A stretch of 64,000 bases of DNA from the NCBI GenBank assembly GCA_012033255.1, contig JAAUSF010000002.1, forward strand, positions 62,001 to 126,000, read 5' to 3'. This stretch comes from Cyanobacteria bacterium RU_5_0. Lineage in GTDB: Bacteria > Cyanobacteriota > Cyanobacteriia > Elainellales > Elainellaceae. How positions within the stretch are numbered: position 1 is the stretch's first letter; every line of letters begins with the position of its first letter. Shown here in pieces: positions 36,496 through 44,883 of the stretch. The position numbers and the translations under genes were made by a program. Below the pieces are notes generated by a model. It was not told the origin of the DNA and did not search any database. It saw only the letters and a program-made list of their open reading frames with translations.

Positions 36496-37068
36496 TCATT
36501 CACAGAGAGGTGCCCGATCACTTTCTCTAATCCACGATAGATGCCAACCGGACTGGTAGAGGCGATCGTCGATTTGACGTTTCCACGTTTGCAGCGTGCG
36601 AGGAAACTCCTGATGCTGCAAGCCTTTACGCCATAGGATAAGAGCATCTTCCCCAGTATCCTGATAATATCGTCGTCGCCGACCCACTTCCTGGAAGTCA
36701 AACTTGCGGTAGAGCGAAATAGCAATCTGGTTGGAAACTTTCACCTCCAGGGTTGCCCATTCTAATCCCCGTTGCCAAGCCAGCGTCAGCAAGGAACACA
36801 ATAACGCCTGTCCAAAACCCTGTTGCCGATAATTTGGGTGAACCGCTAACACAGTAATGTGGGCTTCATCCAAGATAGCCCACACACAGCCTAATCCCAA
36901 GAGTTCCGAAGATGAATCCGCTTGCAAGACAATTAAGTCACTGTTGGGACTCTCTAACTCTCTACGATAGCCATCTAATGTCCATAAGCCACCTAAGCAG
37001 AGTTGATCGAGTTCCACTGCGGCTGAGAGCATCTCTGCGGTCAGGGGCATTAGCTCCAAAAATTTCAC
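36496..37068 (-). CDS. rimI: Ribosomal protein S18-alanine N-acetyltransferase (RimI-like)
   Basis: This is a GNAT-fold acetyltransferase of 190 residues. The acetyl-CoA loop is HPNYRQQGFGQALLCSLL (Q/RxxGxG/A motif), preceded by AHITVLAVHP and followed by ATLEVKVSNQIAISLYRKFDFQEVGRR, split as ATLEVKVSNQIAISLYRKF and DFQEVGRRRRYY, which is the RimI-type C-terminal pattern with YY. It should acetylate the N-terminus of ribosomal protein S18 or related targets. A C-terminal extension of about 35 residues is unconserved. Divergent from lysA. Confidence 0.88.
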   Translation of the reverse strand: MKFLELMPLTAEMLSAAVELDQLCLGGLWTLDGYRRELESPNSDLIVLQADSSSELLGLGCVWAILDEAHITVLAVHPNYRQQGFGQALLCSLLTLAWQRGLEWATLEVKVSNQIAISLYRKFDFQEVGRRRRYYQDTGEDALILWRKGLQHQEFPRTLQTWKRQIDDRLYQSGWHLSWIRESDRAPLCE

Positions 37069-37103
37069 GCCAACCTAAATAAACTCAGTGAATCGGTAAT
37101 TTT

Positions 37104-37124
37104 TGTACAGTCCTCAATTGTACA
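37104..37124. promoter_or_regulatory. TGTACA-N9-TGTACA repeat between rimI and lysA
   Basis: Two TGTACA hexamers, themselves palindromic, lie 15 bp apart centre to centre between the divergent rimI and lysA start codons. This could be a two-site operator; the element also resembles GTAC-containing boxes bound by cyanobacterial regulators, but I cannot assign one. Confidence 0.25.
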
Positions 37125-37192
37125 CTGGTTAATAAAGCCAAATAATCATCTCCCATTCCTAGGGAACGCTTACTGAAGGACAAGTTACACGA

Positions 37193-38608
37193 ATGGTATC
37201 AACCTCGGCGGCAGTGCGGTCTGGTTTACACTTTTTGCCCACTCCTACAACCCAAACTCTCTCCCCAAATCAATTGCTCCTGCCTCTGACGGCGATTGTG
37301 AACAGTCAAGATCATCTGGAAATTGGTGGTTGTGACGTTCCTGACTTGGTTCAGCGATTTGGTTCTCCTCTGTATATTTTGGATGAAGAAACCCTGCGAT
37401 CGGGATGCCGTCATTATCGGCAAGCCTTCCACCGTTATTATCCAGGCGAATCACTGGTCATCTATGCCTCAAAAGCCTGGAATTGTCTGGCGGTTTGTGC
37501 GATCGTTGCTAGTGAAGGACTGGGATTGGATGTTGTCTCTGGTGGAGAACTTTACACCGCCTTACAAGCAGGTGTAAACCCCGAATTGGTTTATTTCCAC
37601 GGGAACAACAAGTCGATCGATGAGCTTCAGTTTGCGATCGAAACGGGCTGCACGATCGTCGTTGATAACTGGCACGAACTCGAAACCCTGGCAAGAACGA
37701 AGGCAGAAGGCGGAAGGATGAATGGCAATCCTCCATCTCCCATTCGGATCTTGCTCCGTATAGCACCTGGAATTGACTGTCACACACACGAATACATTCG
37801 TACAGGGCACCGTGATACGAAATTTGGGTTTGACCTCGACCAACTCGATCAGGTTTTTGCGTTCGTGAGCCAGAAGCCTGCTCTAAATTGCGTTGGTCTT
37901 CATGCTCATATGGGGTCGCAAATCTTTGAACTTCAGCCTCATGTAGATTTGGCTGGGATGATGATGCGATGGATGAGTAAAGCCGCCCAATATGGGCTAC
38001 CCGTGAAAGAACTAGATATTGGAGGCGGCTTAGGAATTCGTTACACTGAAGCCGATGATCCACCGAGTATTGATGAATGGGTTCGAGTGATTTGTGAAGG
38101 TGTTGTTCGCGTTTGTGCGGAACAGGGGATGCCGCTGCCTCGATTGATGGCAGAACCGGGACGATCGCTGATTGGTTCTGCTTGCGTAACGGCATATACG
38201 ATCGGCAGCCACAAAGTAATCCCCGGACTACGAACCTATGTAACCGTAGATGGGGGAATGTCTGATAATCCTCGTCCCATAACTTATCAGTCTGTGTATC
38301 GAGCCGTTCTAGCCAACAAACTGTCGGCTGAGGCAACAGAAACAGTGACAGTTGCCGGAAAGCACTGCGAATCGGGTGACATTGTAATTAAGGAAGCACA
38401 GCTACCCCAAACGCATCCAGGTGACACACTTGTAGTCATGGGCACTGGAGCCTACAACTACAGCATGGCATCCAATTACAATCGCTTGACTCGTTCAGCT
38501 GCCGTTCTTGTGAATGCGGGCGAAGCAAATGTGATTCTGCAACGAGAAAGCTATCAAGATTTGATTCATCACGATTGTCTACCAGAACGGCTTGTAGAGA
38601 AAGGATGA
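37193..38608 (+). CDS. lysA: Diaminopimelate decarboxylase
   Basis: This is the last step of lysine synthesis, a PLP enzyme of the alanine racemase fold. PLP Lys is in VIYASKAWN (K94); other blocks are GLGLDVVSGGELYTAL, YFHGNNKSIDEL, FGFDLDQL, GLHAHMGSQIFE, DIGGGLGIRY, AEPGRSLIG, VDGGMSDNPRP, GKHCESGDI and GTGAYNYSMASNYN. The N-terminal 45 residues are variable. The stop codon TGA lies inside an AAGGATGAAGGATGAAG microsatellite, whose inverted counterpart closes the intergenic region at 38800-38825. Confidence 0.97.
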   Translation: MVSTSAAVRSGLHFLPTPTTQTLSPNQLLLPLTAIVNSQDHLEIGGCDVPDLVQRFGSPLYILDEETLRSGCRHYRQAFHRYYPGESLVIYASKAWNCLAVCAIVASEGLGLDVVSGGELYTALQAGVNPELVYFHGNNKSIDELQFAIETGCTIVVDNWHELETLARTKAEGGRMNGNPPSPIRILLRIAPGIDCHTHEYIRTGHRDTKFGFDLDQLDQVFAFVSQKPALNCVGLHAHMGSQIFELQPHVDLAGMMMRWMSKAAQYGLPVKELDIGGGLGIRYTEADDPPSIDEWVRVICEGVVRVCAEQGMPLPRLMAEPGRSLIGSACVTAYTIGSHKVIPGLRTYVTVDGGMSDNPRPITYQSVYRAVLANKLSAEATETVTVAGKHCESGDIVIKEAQLPQTHPGDTLVVMGTGAYNYSMASNYNRLTRSAAVLVNAGEANVILQRESYQDLIHHDCLPERLVEKG

Positions 38609-38826
38609 AGGATGAAGGATGAAGTTCATGCTAGATGGATGATAGAGGAATTTAAGTTTTGAGGTTTAAGTTTTGGGGTTTAAGTTCTCAGTTTTAAGTT
38701 CTCGGTTCTAGATGTTAGGGTAAATGTCCTGGCTTAATGTTCAAGACTTCAAATTTAAAACTTAAAACTTTATTCAATCTTCATCCTTTATCCTTCAATC
38801 TTCCACTTTTATCCTTCATCCTTCCA
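38602..38826. repeat. Repeat-rich spacer between lysA and cdaA with inverted microsatellite ends
   Basis: The spacer starts with GGATGAAGGATGAAG and ends with ATCCTTCATCCTTCC, its approximate inverse. Between them, TTTAAGTTTTGAGG / TTTAAGTTCTCAG units repeat and an AT-rich dyad occurs around 38748-38770. It looks like a small non-coding insertion or a recombined microsatellite. Confidence 0.6.
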
Positions 38827-38852
38827 ATATTGGTTAACCCAGAGTCGAGCAG

Positions 38853-39773
38853 ATGGGATCTCTGTTGGAGCAATTGCTGACGAAGCTTGGCTGGACTTGG
38901 TCCTTGCAGTTGCTCCGTGTAATCGATATTGGGTTAGTACTCATCTTGACCTATATGCTCCTGGTCATTATTGGAGAGCGACGTACCCTATGGATGGTCA
39001 GGGGACTGATCGTTCTGATGCTGGCTTCGGCAGTTAGCGGTCTTCTAGGGCTAACTTTGCTGAATTTTGTGTTAGAAAAACTGGTGATTGGTTCAGCCGT
39101 GGCGATGGCGTTCATTCTTCAGGCGGAATTTCGTCGTCTGCTAGAACAATTAGGGAGAGGAGAAATTCTGCAACTCTTCCGTCCTTCTAGGGAAGCCATG
39201 CCTAAGCCTGATAGCGTAATCGATGAAATTGTGGATGCTGTTAAGGAACTTTCTCAAAACCGCACTGGAGCCTTGCTAATTTTGGAAACCGATCGCCCCA
39301 TTGATGAGCGAGATTTCTCGGTTCCGGGCGTTCGCTTAAATGCGGAGGTCTCGAAGGAATTGTTGCAAACAATTTTTCAAACCTCAACCCTGCTGCACGA
39401 TGGAGCCGTGTTTATTCGTGGCTCTAGAGTGGTGGCGGCTGGGGTCATCCTGCCTATCTCACAACGAACAGCATCCCGTCAGTTAGGTACCCGTCACCGA
39501 GCCGCTATGGGCATTACTGAACAAGTCGAAAATTGCGTTTGTGTGGTGGTTTCTGAAGAGACGGGGTCAATCTCGCTAGCCGAACGAGGTACCCTGAATC
39601 GACCGTTGACTAGCAGTAAACTGAGGGAACTATTACAAGAGCGGTTCTCGTCCTCAGTTGATCCTGAAGCGGTTGCGCCGTTTCGGATGCTGGGGCGTCG
39701 TCTCAGAGCTAAAACGACGGCTCTATCTTCTCGCTTGTTTCGTAAATCATCGGCTTCGCGGGAGAAAAAATGA
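38853..39773 (+). CDS. cdaA: Diadenylate cyclase CdaA
   Basis: This membrane-bound enzyme makes cyclic di-AMP from two ATP, a signal tied to potassium and osmotic balance and, in cyanobacteria, to night survival. Three N-terminal membrane helices (about 15-100) precede the DAC domain with the catalytic LHDGAVFI (D183-G184-A185) and GTRHRAA (R214-H215-R216). A variable basic tail of about 35 residues ends in SREKK. The stop overlaps uppS by four bases (ATGA). The cdaA-uppS pairing couples c-di-AMP with cell-wall lipid carrier synthesis. KtrB/KtrA, a known class of c-di-AMP-controlled transporters, are encoded 20 kb away. Confidence 0.95.
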   Translation: MGSLLEQLLTKLGWTWSLQLLRVIDIGLVLILTYMLLVIIGERRTLWMVRGLIVLMLASAVSGLLGLTLLNFVLEKLVIGSAVAMAFILQAEFRRLLEQLGRGEILQLFRPSREAMPKPDSVIDEIVDAVKELSQNRTGALLILETDRPIDERDFSVPGVRLNAEVSKELLQTIFQTSTLLHDGAVFIRGSRVVAAGVILPISQRTASRQLGTRHRAAMGITEQVENCVCVVVSEETGSISLAERGTLNRPLTSSKLRELLQERFSSSVDPEAVAPFRMLGRRLRAKTTALSSRLFRKSSASREKK

Positions 39774-40519
39774 CTGCAAACCCAACCATCCTACAAGAGT
39801 TACCTGCCGACCTCGATCGAGACCGTTTACCCAAACATGTCGCTGTGATTATGGATGGTAATGGTCGATGGGCAAAAAAGCAGGGCTTACCCCGAATTAT
39901 AGGGCACCGTCGAGGAGTCGATACTCTCAAGGATATCCTTCGTTGCTGTAAAGATTGGGGAATTCAAGCCCTCACTGCATATGCTTTTTCCACAGAAAAC
40001 TGGGGTCGTCCGTTGGAAGAAGTCGATTTTCTCATGACCCTATTTGAGCGAGTCTTGCGGCAAGAGCTACGAGAAATGATGGCAGAGGACGTGAAGATTC
40101 GCTTTGTGGGGAATTTAGATGCCCTACCCCGATCGCTTCAAACTGAAATTGAACGATCGATGGAGCAAACTTACCACAACCAGGGCATTCATTTCACCGT
40201 GGCTACAAACTATGGCGGACGGCAGGAAATCGTACAAGCCTGTCGATCGATCGCCGCCAAAGTTCAACAAGGACTTCTCCAACCCGATGAAATCGACGAA
40301 GCTCTTTTTCAACATCATCTGTATACGGCTGGCAACTGCGATCCCGATTTGTTAATTCGTACTAGTGGCGAAATGCGAATCAGCAATTTCCTCCTCTGGC
40401 AAGTGGCTTATGCCGAATTGTATGTCACCAATACTCTGTGGCCTGATTTCGATCGCCGTGAATTCCACTGTGCCCTGAGTGCTTATCAACAGCGCGATCG
40501 GCGGTTTGGCAAAGTTTAG
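39770..40519 (+). CDS. uppS: Isoprenyl transferase (undecaprenyl diphosphate synthase)
   Basis: This cis-prenyltransferase adds isopentenyl units to farnesyl diphosphate to make the C55 carrier of peptidoglycan and polysaccharide synthesis. The signature blocks are [17 protein letters not shown] (catalytic Asp), [38 protein letters not shown] and the C-terminal [19 protein letters not shown] and WPDF. Length 249 is normal. It is translated together with cdaA. Confidence 0.97.
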   Translation: MTANPTILQELPADLDRDRLPKHVAVIMDGNGRWAKKQGLPRIIGHRRGVDTLKDILRCCKDWGIQALTAYAFSTENWGRPLEEVDFLMTLFERVLRQELREMMAEDVKIRFVGNLDALPRSLQTEIERSMEQTYHNQGIHFTVATNYGGRQEIVQACRSIAAKVQQGLLQPDEIDEALFQHHLYTAGNCDPDLLIRTSGEMRISNFLLWQVAYAELYVTNTLWPDFDRREFHCALSAYQQRDRRFGKV

Positions 40520-41232
40520 AGAAGATTAAAGGATGAAGAATTAGAAACCTTGATTTTGATCAAATTGAGCTTTAATGTGCCCTAAGCAGAGCTTTGGAAA
40601 CGTCCGATGGGATACCAGGAGTCACGCTCGTTGCCTACACTGTAATCTTTGATTCAGTGTAGGAATATGTCACCGAAAAACGAGCGGATGCCCCCGTTTT
40701 CAAACGTGAGGAGGTAAGCGGTTGCAGGCTTTAGCCGCCTTGAACGATCTTTATCCGTTGTCAGATGTCCGAGGTAGTCGCTTGATGTCGTCTCGCCATA
40801 CTTCGGCAGGTGACACCTGTTTAGATTCCGCATAGTCTTTCAGCCTCTGAAATTCTTCATCTGAAAGCCTTAGATTAAATACATTCTGTCTTGCCATCGT
40901 AGTAAAAACAAACTACAATTAGTATAGGCTGAAATTGAGAAAGGCACTGTGGTGGCTACGCAGAAAAAGTCTCTCAGGTTTGCAAGTGTTATCGAGAAAC
41001 GCGCAAACCGTAGCAATGGGGCTGTCCGGGCTTGTCCCGGTTGTAGAAACAATATTCGGAGTCCATGCTTTGGTCTAGCATGGTGGGAACCCGAACTGTA
41101 AGCCAGCCTGGAGGCTCGTGATACCTGCGCTTAGGCTCCGCTATTTGAGACGCTTGCTTGTATTACAGGGCTACTGAAACTCTGCGCTCTGGGTCGGGGA
41201 AAGCCCCCGGCTTCTAGCCGTGGGGAAGCTTA
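40520..41232 (+). mobile_element. Likely IS200/IS605-type (TnpB) element remnants without intact tnpB
   Basis: Two hairpins of the kind found at the right ends of IS605-family elements occur in the same direction: GCCCCCGTTTTCAAACGTGA at 40688-40707 and GCCCCCGGCTTCTAGCCGTG at 41203-41222, each followed by a G-rich end. A nested stem (CCTACACTG 40634-40642 with CAGTGTAGG 40655-40663, flanked by GCTCGTT/AACGAGC) lies before the first. Between them are a small RHH gene on the minus strand and a 52-codon plus-strand frame with CPGC. The 230 bp before the second hairpin resemble the structured 3' region that gives the guide RNA of TnpB. No TnpB catalytic domain remains. Confidence 0.4.
40751..40897 (-). 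CDS. Small ribbon-helix-helix (CopG/Arc-like) protein
   Basis: This 48-residue protein begins MARQNVFNLRLSDEEFQRLK. A beta strand (NVFNLRLS) followed by two helices (DEEFQRLKDYAESK; SPAEVWRDDIKRL) is the ribbon-helix-helix pattern of small DNA-binding proteins and antitoxins. An inverted repeat GTAGT...ACTAC at 40899-40916, directly before the ATG, could be its own operator. No toxin gene is adjacent. Similar small RHH genes accompany TnpB elements in cyanobacteria, which fits the surrounding remnants. Confidence 0.65.
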   Translation of the reverse strand: MARQNVFNLRLSDEEFQRLKDYAESKQVSPAEVWRDDIKRLPRTSDNG

Positions 41233-41233
41233 C

Positions 41234-41394
41234 TTAACCCGGTAATTGTCGTCGTTAACGAAATAAATGTCCGCAGCAAGAATGGCTAAAATACTTTTCC
41301 AGCAAAGATTGCAGCCTTTTTTTATGAAGTTGTTAAGATTAACAGATTCGCTGTCCGAAAATTAGTGCAACAAATTAACCCAGTAAATGTCCGC
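41234..41394 (+). repeat. Four 20-bp direct repeats resembling a Tn7-like transposon end
   Basis: Copies start at 41234, 41255, 41339 and 41375. The second and fourth match TTAACnnnnTAAATGTCCGC; the first reads TTAACCCGGTAATTGTCGTC and the third TTAACAGATTCGCTGTCCGA. Irregularly spaced direct repeats of about 20 bp containing TAA(A/T)TGTC are typical of TnsB/TniA binding sites at the ends of Tn7-like and Tn5053-like elements, including cyanobacterial CRISPR-associated transposons. No terminal TGT motif, second end or transposase is seen, so it would be an orphan end. Confidence 0.45.
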
Positions 41395-41524
41395 TTACTG
41401 AGATACAGTGTGAAGGCTGTGTAACAGCAAAAAAGCTTCTGCCATTCCCCCCCAGCCAACCAAACCCAAAGGCGGAGAGCCGAGGATGAACTTAAGGAGA
41501 TTTCCAGCAAAGAATCTACCAATT

Positions 41525-41606
41525 CGTAGGATGGGCAAAGGGTCTTACCCGTGCCCATCATCAGCCAGAATAATGGATGGGCACGGATGCCTTTGCCCAT
41601 CCTACG
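41525..41606. repeat. Long imperfect inverted repeat built on GTAGGATGGGCA
   Basis: CGTAGGATGGGCAAAGG with CCGTGCCCATC on the left pairs with GATGGGCACGG and CCTTTGCCCATCCTACG on the right, around a loop of about 16 bases. It would form a cruciform or RNA hairpin with about 28 pairs. Shorter relatives are at 8758-8784 and 10471-10492, so it belongs to a dispersed family. The remaining sequence 41395-41707 shows nothing else. Confidence 0.8.
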
Positions 41607-41707
41607 CAGGTATTTTATCTGTCTAAATCAGCGCACTATCTCCAGCCGTTAGTGATAGAGCGGGAGTGTCCGGTCTGAGCGAGCAATGCACCTGCTAAGC
41701 CAAGCGT

Positions 41708-43519
41708 CTAAAATTGGTAGCTGACGCTAAAGTAAATGCCTTGATCCTGAAGATTATCGCCTTGATCGTCGAGGTCAATCAAAGGAACTGCACCGTCAAG
41801 ACGAATCAACAGATCAGACAACGGTTCCCACAAGATTCCTAAACCCATGCCAGCTAAAAACGTTTGATCGGGAAGTGTATTAGGATTATCGGGATGATTC
41901 CAGACGAGTCCTAGGTCGAGAAAAGGAGCAACTTGAAGCGTAGGATTGACACCAGATGCATCGGTAATCAGCGTGATCCGATCTTCAATGGAAAAGCGAA
42001 CGCCATTGTCACCCGATCGACTGTTTTGCCGATAGCCCCGCAGCGATTGTCCGCCGCCAATTACGAATTGTTCTGAGGGTAACAAACTGTCGGGTGTGAG
42101 TTGCAGGTCAGCTTGCACAATCAGCAAATGATCATCGCCTAGTCGCTGAATTCGCTGCGCCTGAATCAGCCAACTAAAAAACTGACCATCCGGAACCGGA
42201 GATTCGTTGGTCGTGGCATCCAGTAAATCAATGCCGAGGTTGAATTGCGATCGCACCACCCAGGCTCCCTGAACCGATCGGTTGATATAGTCTTGAGAGA
42301 AGCGCAACACATTGGTACGGCTCACGCCATCTTCATCGACGCCAATCACGAACGGTGTAGGTCGGCGATCGAACAAAAAGGTTTGACCATCTCTGTAGTT
42401 AAATGAGAATGCCAGTGCGAATTCCTGACGCGGGGTACGAATGATCGGTTGACGAAAGCCAATTTGATAGTTGCGCGATTCTCCTTCAATGTTCAGTTCT
42501 TCAAATTCGGAATCGATGACGTTCGTCCAATCGAATGCGGTTCGCAATTGCAGGGTTCCGTTCATCGGATTGACTGGTACCTGATAGTTGAGAACCAAAA
42601 CATCAGCTCCGCCAGCGATCGATCGAGCATAAGCAAGACTGGTGCTGTCGCCCGTGCCAAGCAGATCGAGATAGCCAACATGAATTCCGAATCGTTCAGA
42701 ACCGACACTGGGCGGTGAATAATTATCGACACTAATGTTTGCCTGAAATGGATCAGCTTGTGTTAACGTCACGATCAACGCACTTTCACCGACGGTTCCG
42801 CTTAACCGTAAACTGGCTTCCACGTTCTCAAACAATGGATCAACCCGTAAAAGCCGGAGTTGATCTTCTAATTGGCTTAATCGGAGAGGCGTCTCTGCGC
42901 CTAGCAAAATGCGCTGTCGAGCATAATTTTCTAGTTGAGGGCGCGATCGACCGTCCGCCCAAGTGATGGTGATATTGGCTTCGGGTAAACTGCCTTCGTA
43001 AACCTGAATTTCAAACACCTGATCATTGGGATTACTGTCCAATGGCACGGCTCTAGAGGTGAGGTAGCCTGCATTCAGGTAAAGCTGAGTGATTGCATCT
43101 GCGACTTCTTGCAGGATTTCGGGGACTTGCGCTGTTGTAATCGGTCGGCGCTGGAATTCCTGAAGATAATCTTGTCTAACCCGATCGATCTCGGCTTGTA
43201 AAATACTGTTTCCCTGGACACGAATCTCCCGGATGGCGATCGTAGATTCGGGTGCAGATTCGGGCAGGGTTTGAGATGGGGCTGATGGATCTGGTTCAGG
43301 GGAAGGTTCCAAGATTGGCTCGGTTTCCTCGGCTGGCAATGGTTGCGGTTCTGGAGTGATTTCAGGCAGCGCCTCCTGATTGGGATTGGGCTGCTGTGTG
43401 AATTGGAGGGTTGGCTTGACCGTTTGCGGATGTGATGAAGCGGAAACAGAGAGTGCCCACACAGCCTTGGGAATGCAAACGATCGCCACGGTTAGCCACA
43501 TAATTTTTCTGAGTTGCAT
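41708..43519 (-). CDS. TpsB/ShlB-type outer membrane transporter of a two-partner secretion system
   Basis: This 603-residue outer membrane protein exports a TpsA partner. A signal peptide (IMWLTVAIVCIPKAVWALS) and a Pro/Glu/Gln-rich spacer (about 45-100) precede two POTRA domains (AIREIRVQGNSIL; NAGYLTSRAVPLD; LRLLRVDPLFENVEASL). The Omp85-type barrel follows with the conserved VQADLQLTPDSLLPSEQF and GGGQSLRGYRQNSRSGDNG (the VRGY/F motif), and it ends with aromatic F (YFSVSYQF), as required for barrel insertion. It is divergent from the TpsA at 44884, with toxin-antitoxin debris between them. Confidence 0.93.
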   Translation of the reverse strand: MQLRKIMWLTVAIVCIPKAVWALSVSASSHPQTVKPTLQFTQQPNPNQEALPEITPEPQPLPAEETEPILEPSPEPDPSAPSQTLPESAPESTIAIREIRVQGNSILQAEIDRVRQDYLQEFQRRPITTAQVPEILQEVADAITQLYLNAGYLTSRAVPLDSNPNDQVFEIQVYEGSLPEANITITWADGRSRPQLENYARQRILLGAETPLRLSQLEDQLRLLRVDPLFENVEASLRLSGTVGESALIVTLTQADPFQANISVDNYSPPSVGSERFGIHVGYLDLLGTGDSTSLAYARSIAGGADVLVLNYQVPVNPMNGTLQLRTAFDWTNVIDSEFEELNIEGESRNYQIGFRQPIIRTPRQEFALAFSFNYRDGQTFLFDRRPTPFVIGVDEDGVSRTNVLRFSQDYINRSVQGAWVVRSQFNLGIDLLDATTNESPVPDGQFFSWLIQAQRIQRLGDDHLLIVQADLQLTPDSLLPSEQFVIGGGQSLRGYRQNSRSGDNGVRFSIEDRITLITDASGVNPTLQVAPFLDLGLVWNHPDNPNTLPDQTFLAGMGLGILWEPLSDLLIRLDGAVPLIDLDDQGDNLQDQGIYFSVSYQF

Positions 43520-43648
43520 TGCACTCTCTTACTTAGAACCTTGTAGAATCTTGCGGCTTATTTTAGTGAATCACTCAGGACAAAACTATAAAGAAAATCT
43601 GAATAACCCCTTTGTATCTTTTTATGTCTTCGTGTCTCTAGGGTTTCG

Positions 43649-43890
43649 TCAATCGCCGCGATCGTTTTTAGAGCTATGACTCAAAAACTCATGCAGTTCT
43701 CTAATCGAAATCGGAGCGCAGTAAACATCGGGTTGAGAATCGTAAATCTCTTGAAAAGACTGCATGGGGCTTCCTTTAATTTTGCGATCGCCTGATCCTG
43801 TGTCTCGCCTTGCCCGACAATCCCATTTTCTAGACACAAGGCAACCCAATCAAACGCGCTTTGCCGCAAAATAACGGTATAAAAATCCAT
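43649..43890 (-). pseudogene. HicB-like antitoxin gene broken by a frameshift
   Basis: The first 43 codons read MDFYTVILRQSAFDWVALCL, then ENGIVGQGETQDQAIAKLKE, the HicB-like domain. At a CCCC run (43766-43769) the frame is lost. In another frame the expected continuation is intact: MQSFQEIYDSQPDVYCAPIS and IRELHEFLSH. One inserted base or two lost bases would restore a protein of about 80 residues. This is a recent break or a sequencing error. No HicA gene is adjacent. Confidence 0.75.
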
Positions 43891-43932
43891 TCTGGCTACG
43901 CTGTCAAACTATCTTTCACTTGCATATGTAGG

Positions 43933-44127
43933 TCAGGCGGTCAGTAAAATCATCTTGTTCGCTTGCGCTAATCGCCAAACTTCCCTATCGCTGCTGTCGA
44001 TCGCCAATGACATCTCTTCAAACATCACGAAATGGATCTCAATGACATCAAGCCAGCCTTGGTTAGTGATCACTTTTAGTAGAAGCTGCGCCTGTCCCCT
44101 AATATTGTGGTCAATAAGAAACTTCAT
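43933..44127 (-). pseudogene. Truncated DUF5615 (PIN-like) toxin
   Basis: MKFLIDHNIRGQAQLLLKVI and FVMFEEMSLAIDSSDREVW followed by RLAQANKMILLTA are the first half of the DUF5615 family, PIN-like nucleases paired with DUF433 proteins. A TGA follows MILLTA, where homologues continue NRNMKGxDSLEQTI, so about half of the protein including later acidic residues is missing. Its ATG overlaps the stop of the DUF433 gene by four bases. Confidence 0.7.
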
Positions 44128-44501
44128 GGCTTAGATGTAAACTTTGCCTTCTCTGCTTGAAGTTTTGCCCAAGCGGCTTCTCGACCCAGGGGCGGTGGTA
44201 GTTTAGCAATTTGAGCAAACCGATCGCGATTTTGCTCCTCCCAATACTGCCGAGCTTCTTCGTCCTCCTTGACAACGATTTGATACTCTGATTCCACTTC
44301 GGCGCGGTTCGCCTCAATGTAAGATATGGCTGCGTCAAATTGTTGATCCGTAATCTGTGGGAAATGATGCCGAAAAGACTGAGGTAAGTGTCCGGGATGA
44401 AGGTAGTCCATGAATTGGTAGAGCGTAATGCGAGTCCCTGCAACCACAAGACCGCGTTCTGTACGCATAACCCCTGCTTGTTGATTGGGTAATGAAGCCA
44501 T
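44124..44501 (-). CDS. DUF433-type antitoxin
   Basis: The segment RTERGLVVAGTRITLYQFMD, then YLHPGHLPQSFRHHFPQIT and FDAAISYIEANRAEVESEY, matches the DUF433 family (GTRITV / helix / yieahraev). These are DNA-binding antitoxins of DUF5615 toxins. The C-terminal 45 residues are helical and charged. The partner toxin downstream is truncated, so the antitoxin may be an orphan. The pair lies between tpsB and tpsA and is on the strand of tpsB. Confidence 0.8.
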   Translation of the reverse strand: MASLPNQQAGVMRTERGLVVAGTRITLYQFMDYLHPGHLPQSFRHHFPQITDQQFDAAISYIEANRAEVESEYQIVVKEDEEARQYWEEQNRDRFAQIAKLPPPLGREAAWAKLQAEKAKFTSKP

Positions 44502-44836
44502 CTTTGCAGTTCTCTGAAAAAGTTCTTATACGTACTCTAATGCAAATGTTTGGTTGCAGGAAGCCTATTAATACCAATTCTCAGTTTTAAGTTTTGAGTT
44601 GCAAAACTTGCCCGACATTGCTGTTTGAACGTTAGGATTTGTAGCCTAATTAAAGAGAAATGGTATAACCAAGGTCAAAGTCGATCGCCTATTCTCTGCC
44701 CAGTTTATGAATAGAAATTAAGATTCCTTTCTAAAAAGAGTAATTCTGGTAGGATTATGGCAATTTTCGATCGCCCCCCAAATCTCTCAGTTCTGGGCTA
44801 GGGTCCCTTCTGGCACGGTTCAAACACCCTCTAAAA
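44502..44836. other. Upstream region of the TpsA gene
   Basis: No gene is supported. It contains a short TTTTAAGTTTTGAG-type run near 44582, as in other spacers. The TpsA frame is open upstream to 44722 but has no ATG, GTG or TTG start in it, so ATG 44884 is the first possible start. Confidence 0.5.
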
Positions 44837-44881
44837 CTCAACAGGACAAGGCTCAACAAGACAAGACTCAACAGGACAAGC
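44837..44881 (+). repeat. Three 15-bp direct repeats carrying the TpsA ribosome binding site
   Basis: CTCAACAGGACAAGG, CTCAACAAGACAAGA and CTCAACAGGACAAGC follow each other without gap and end two bases before the ATG. The AGGA of the third unit (44873-44876) is at the right distance to act as Shine-Dalgarno. Copy-number change would alter the leader without touching the last ribosome binding site. Confidence 0.85.
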
Positions 44882-44883
44882 CA

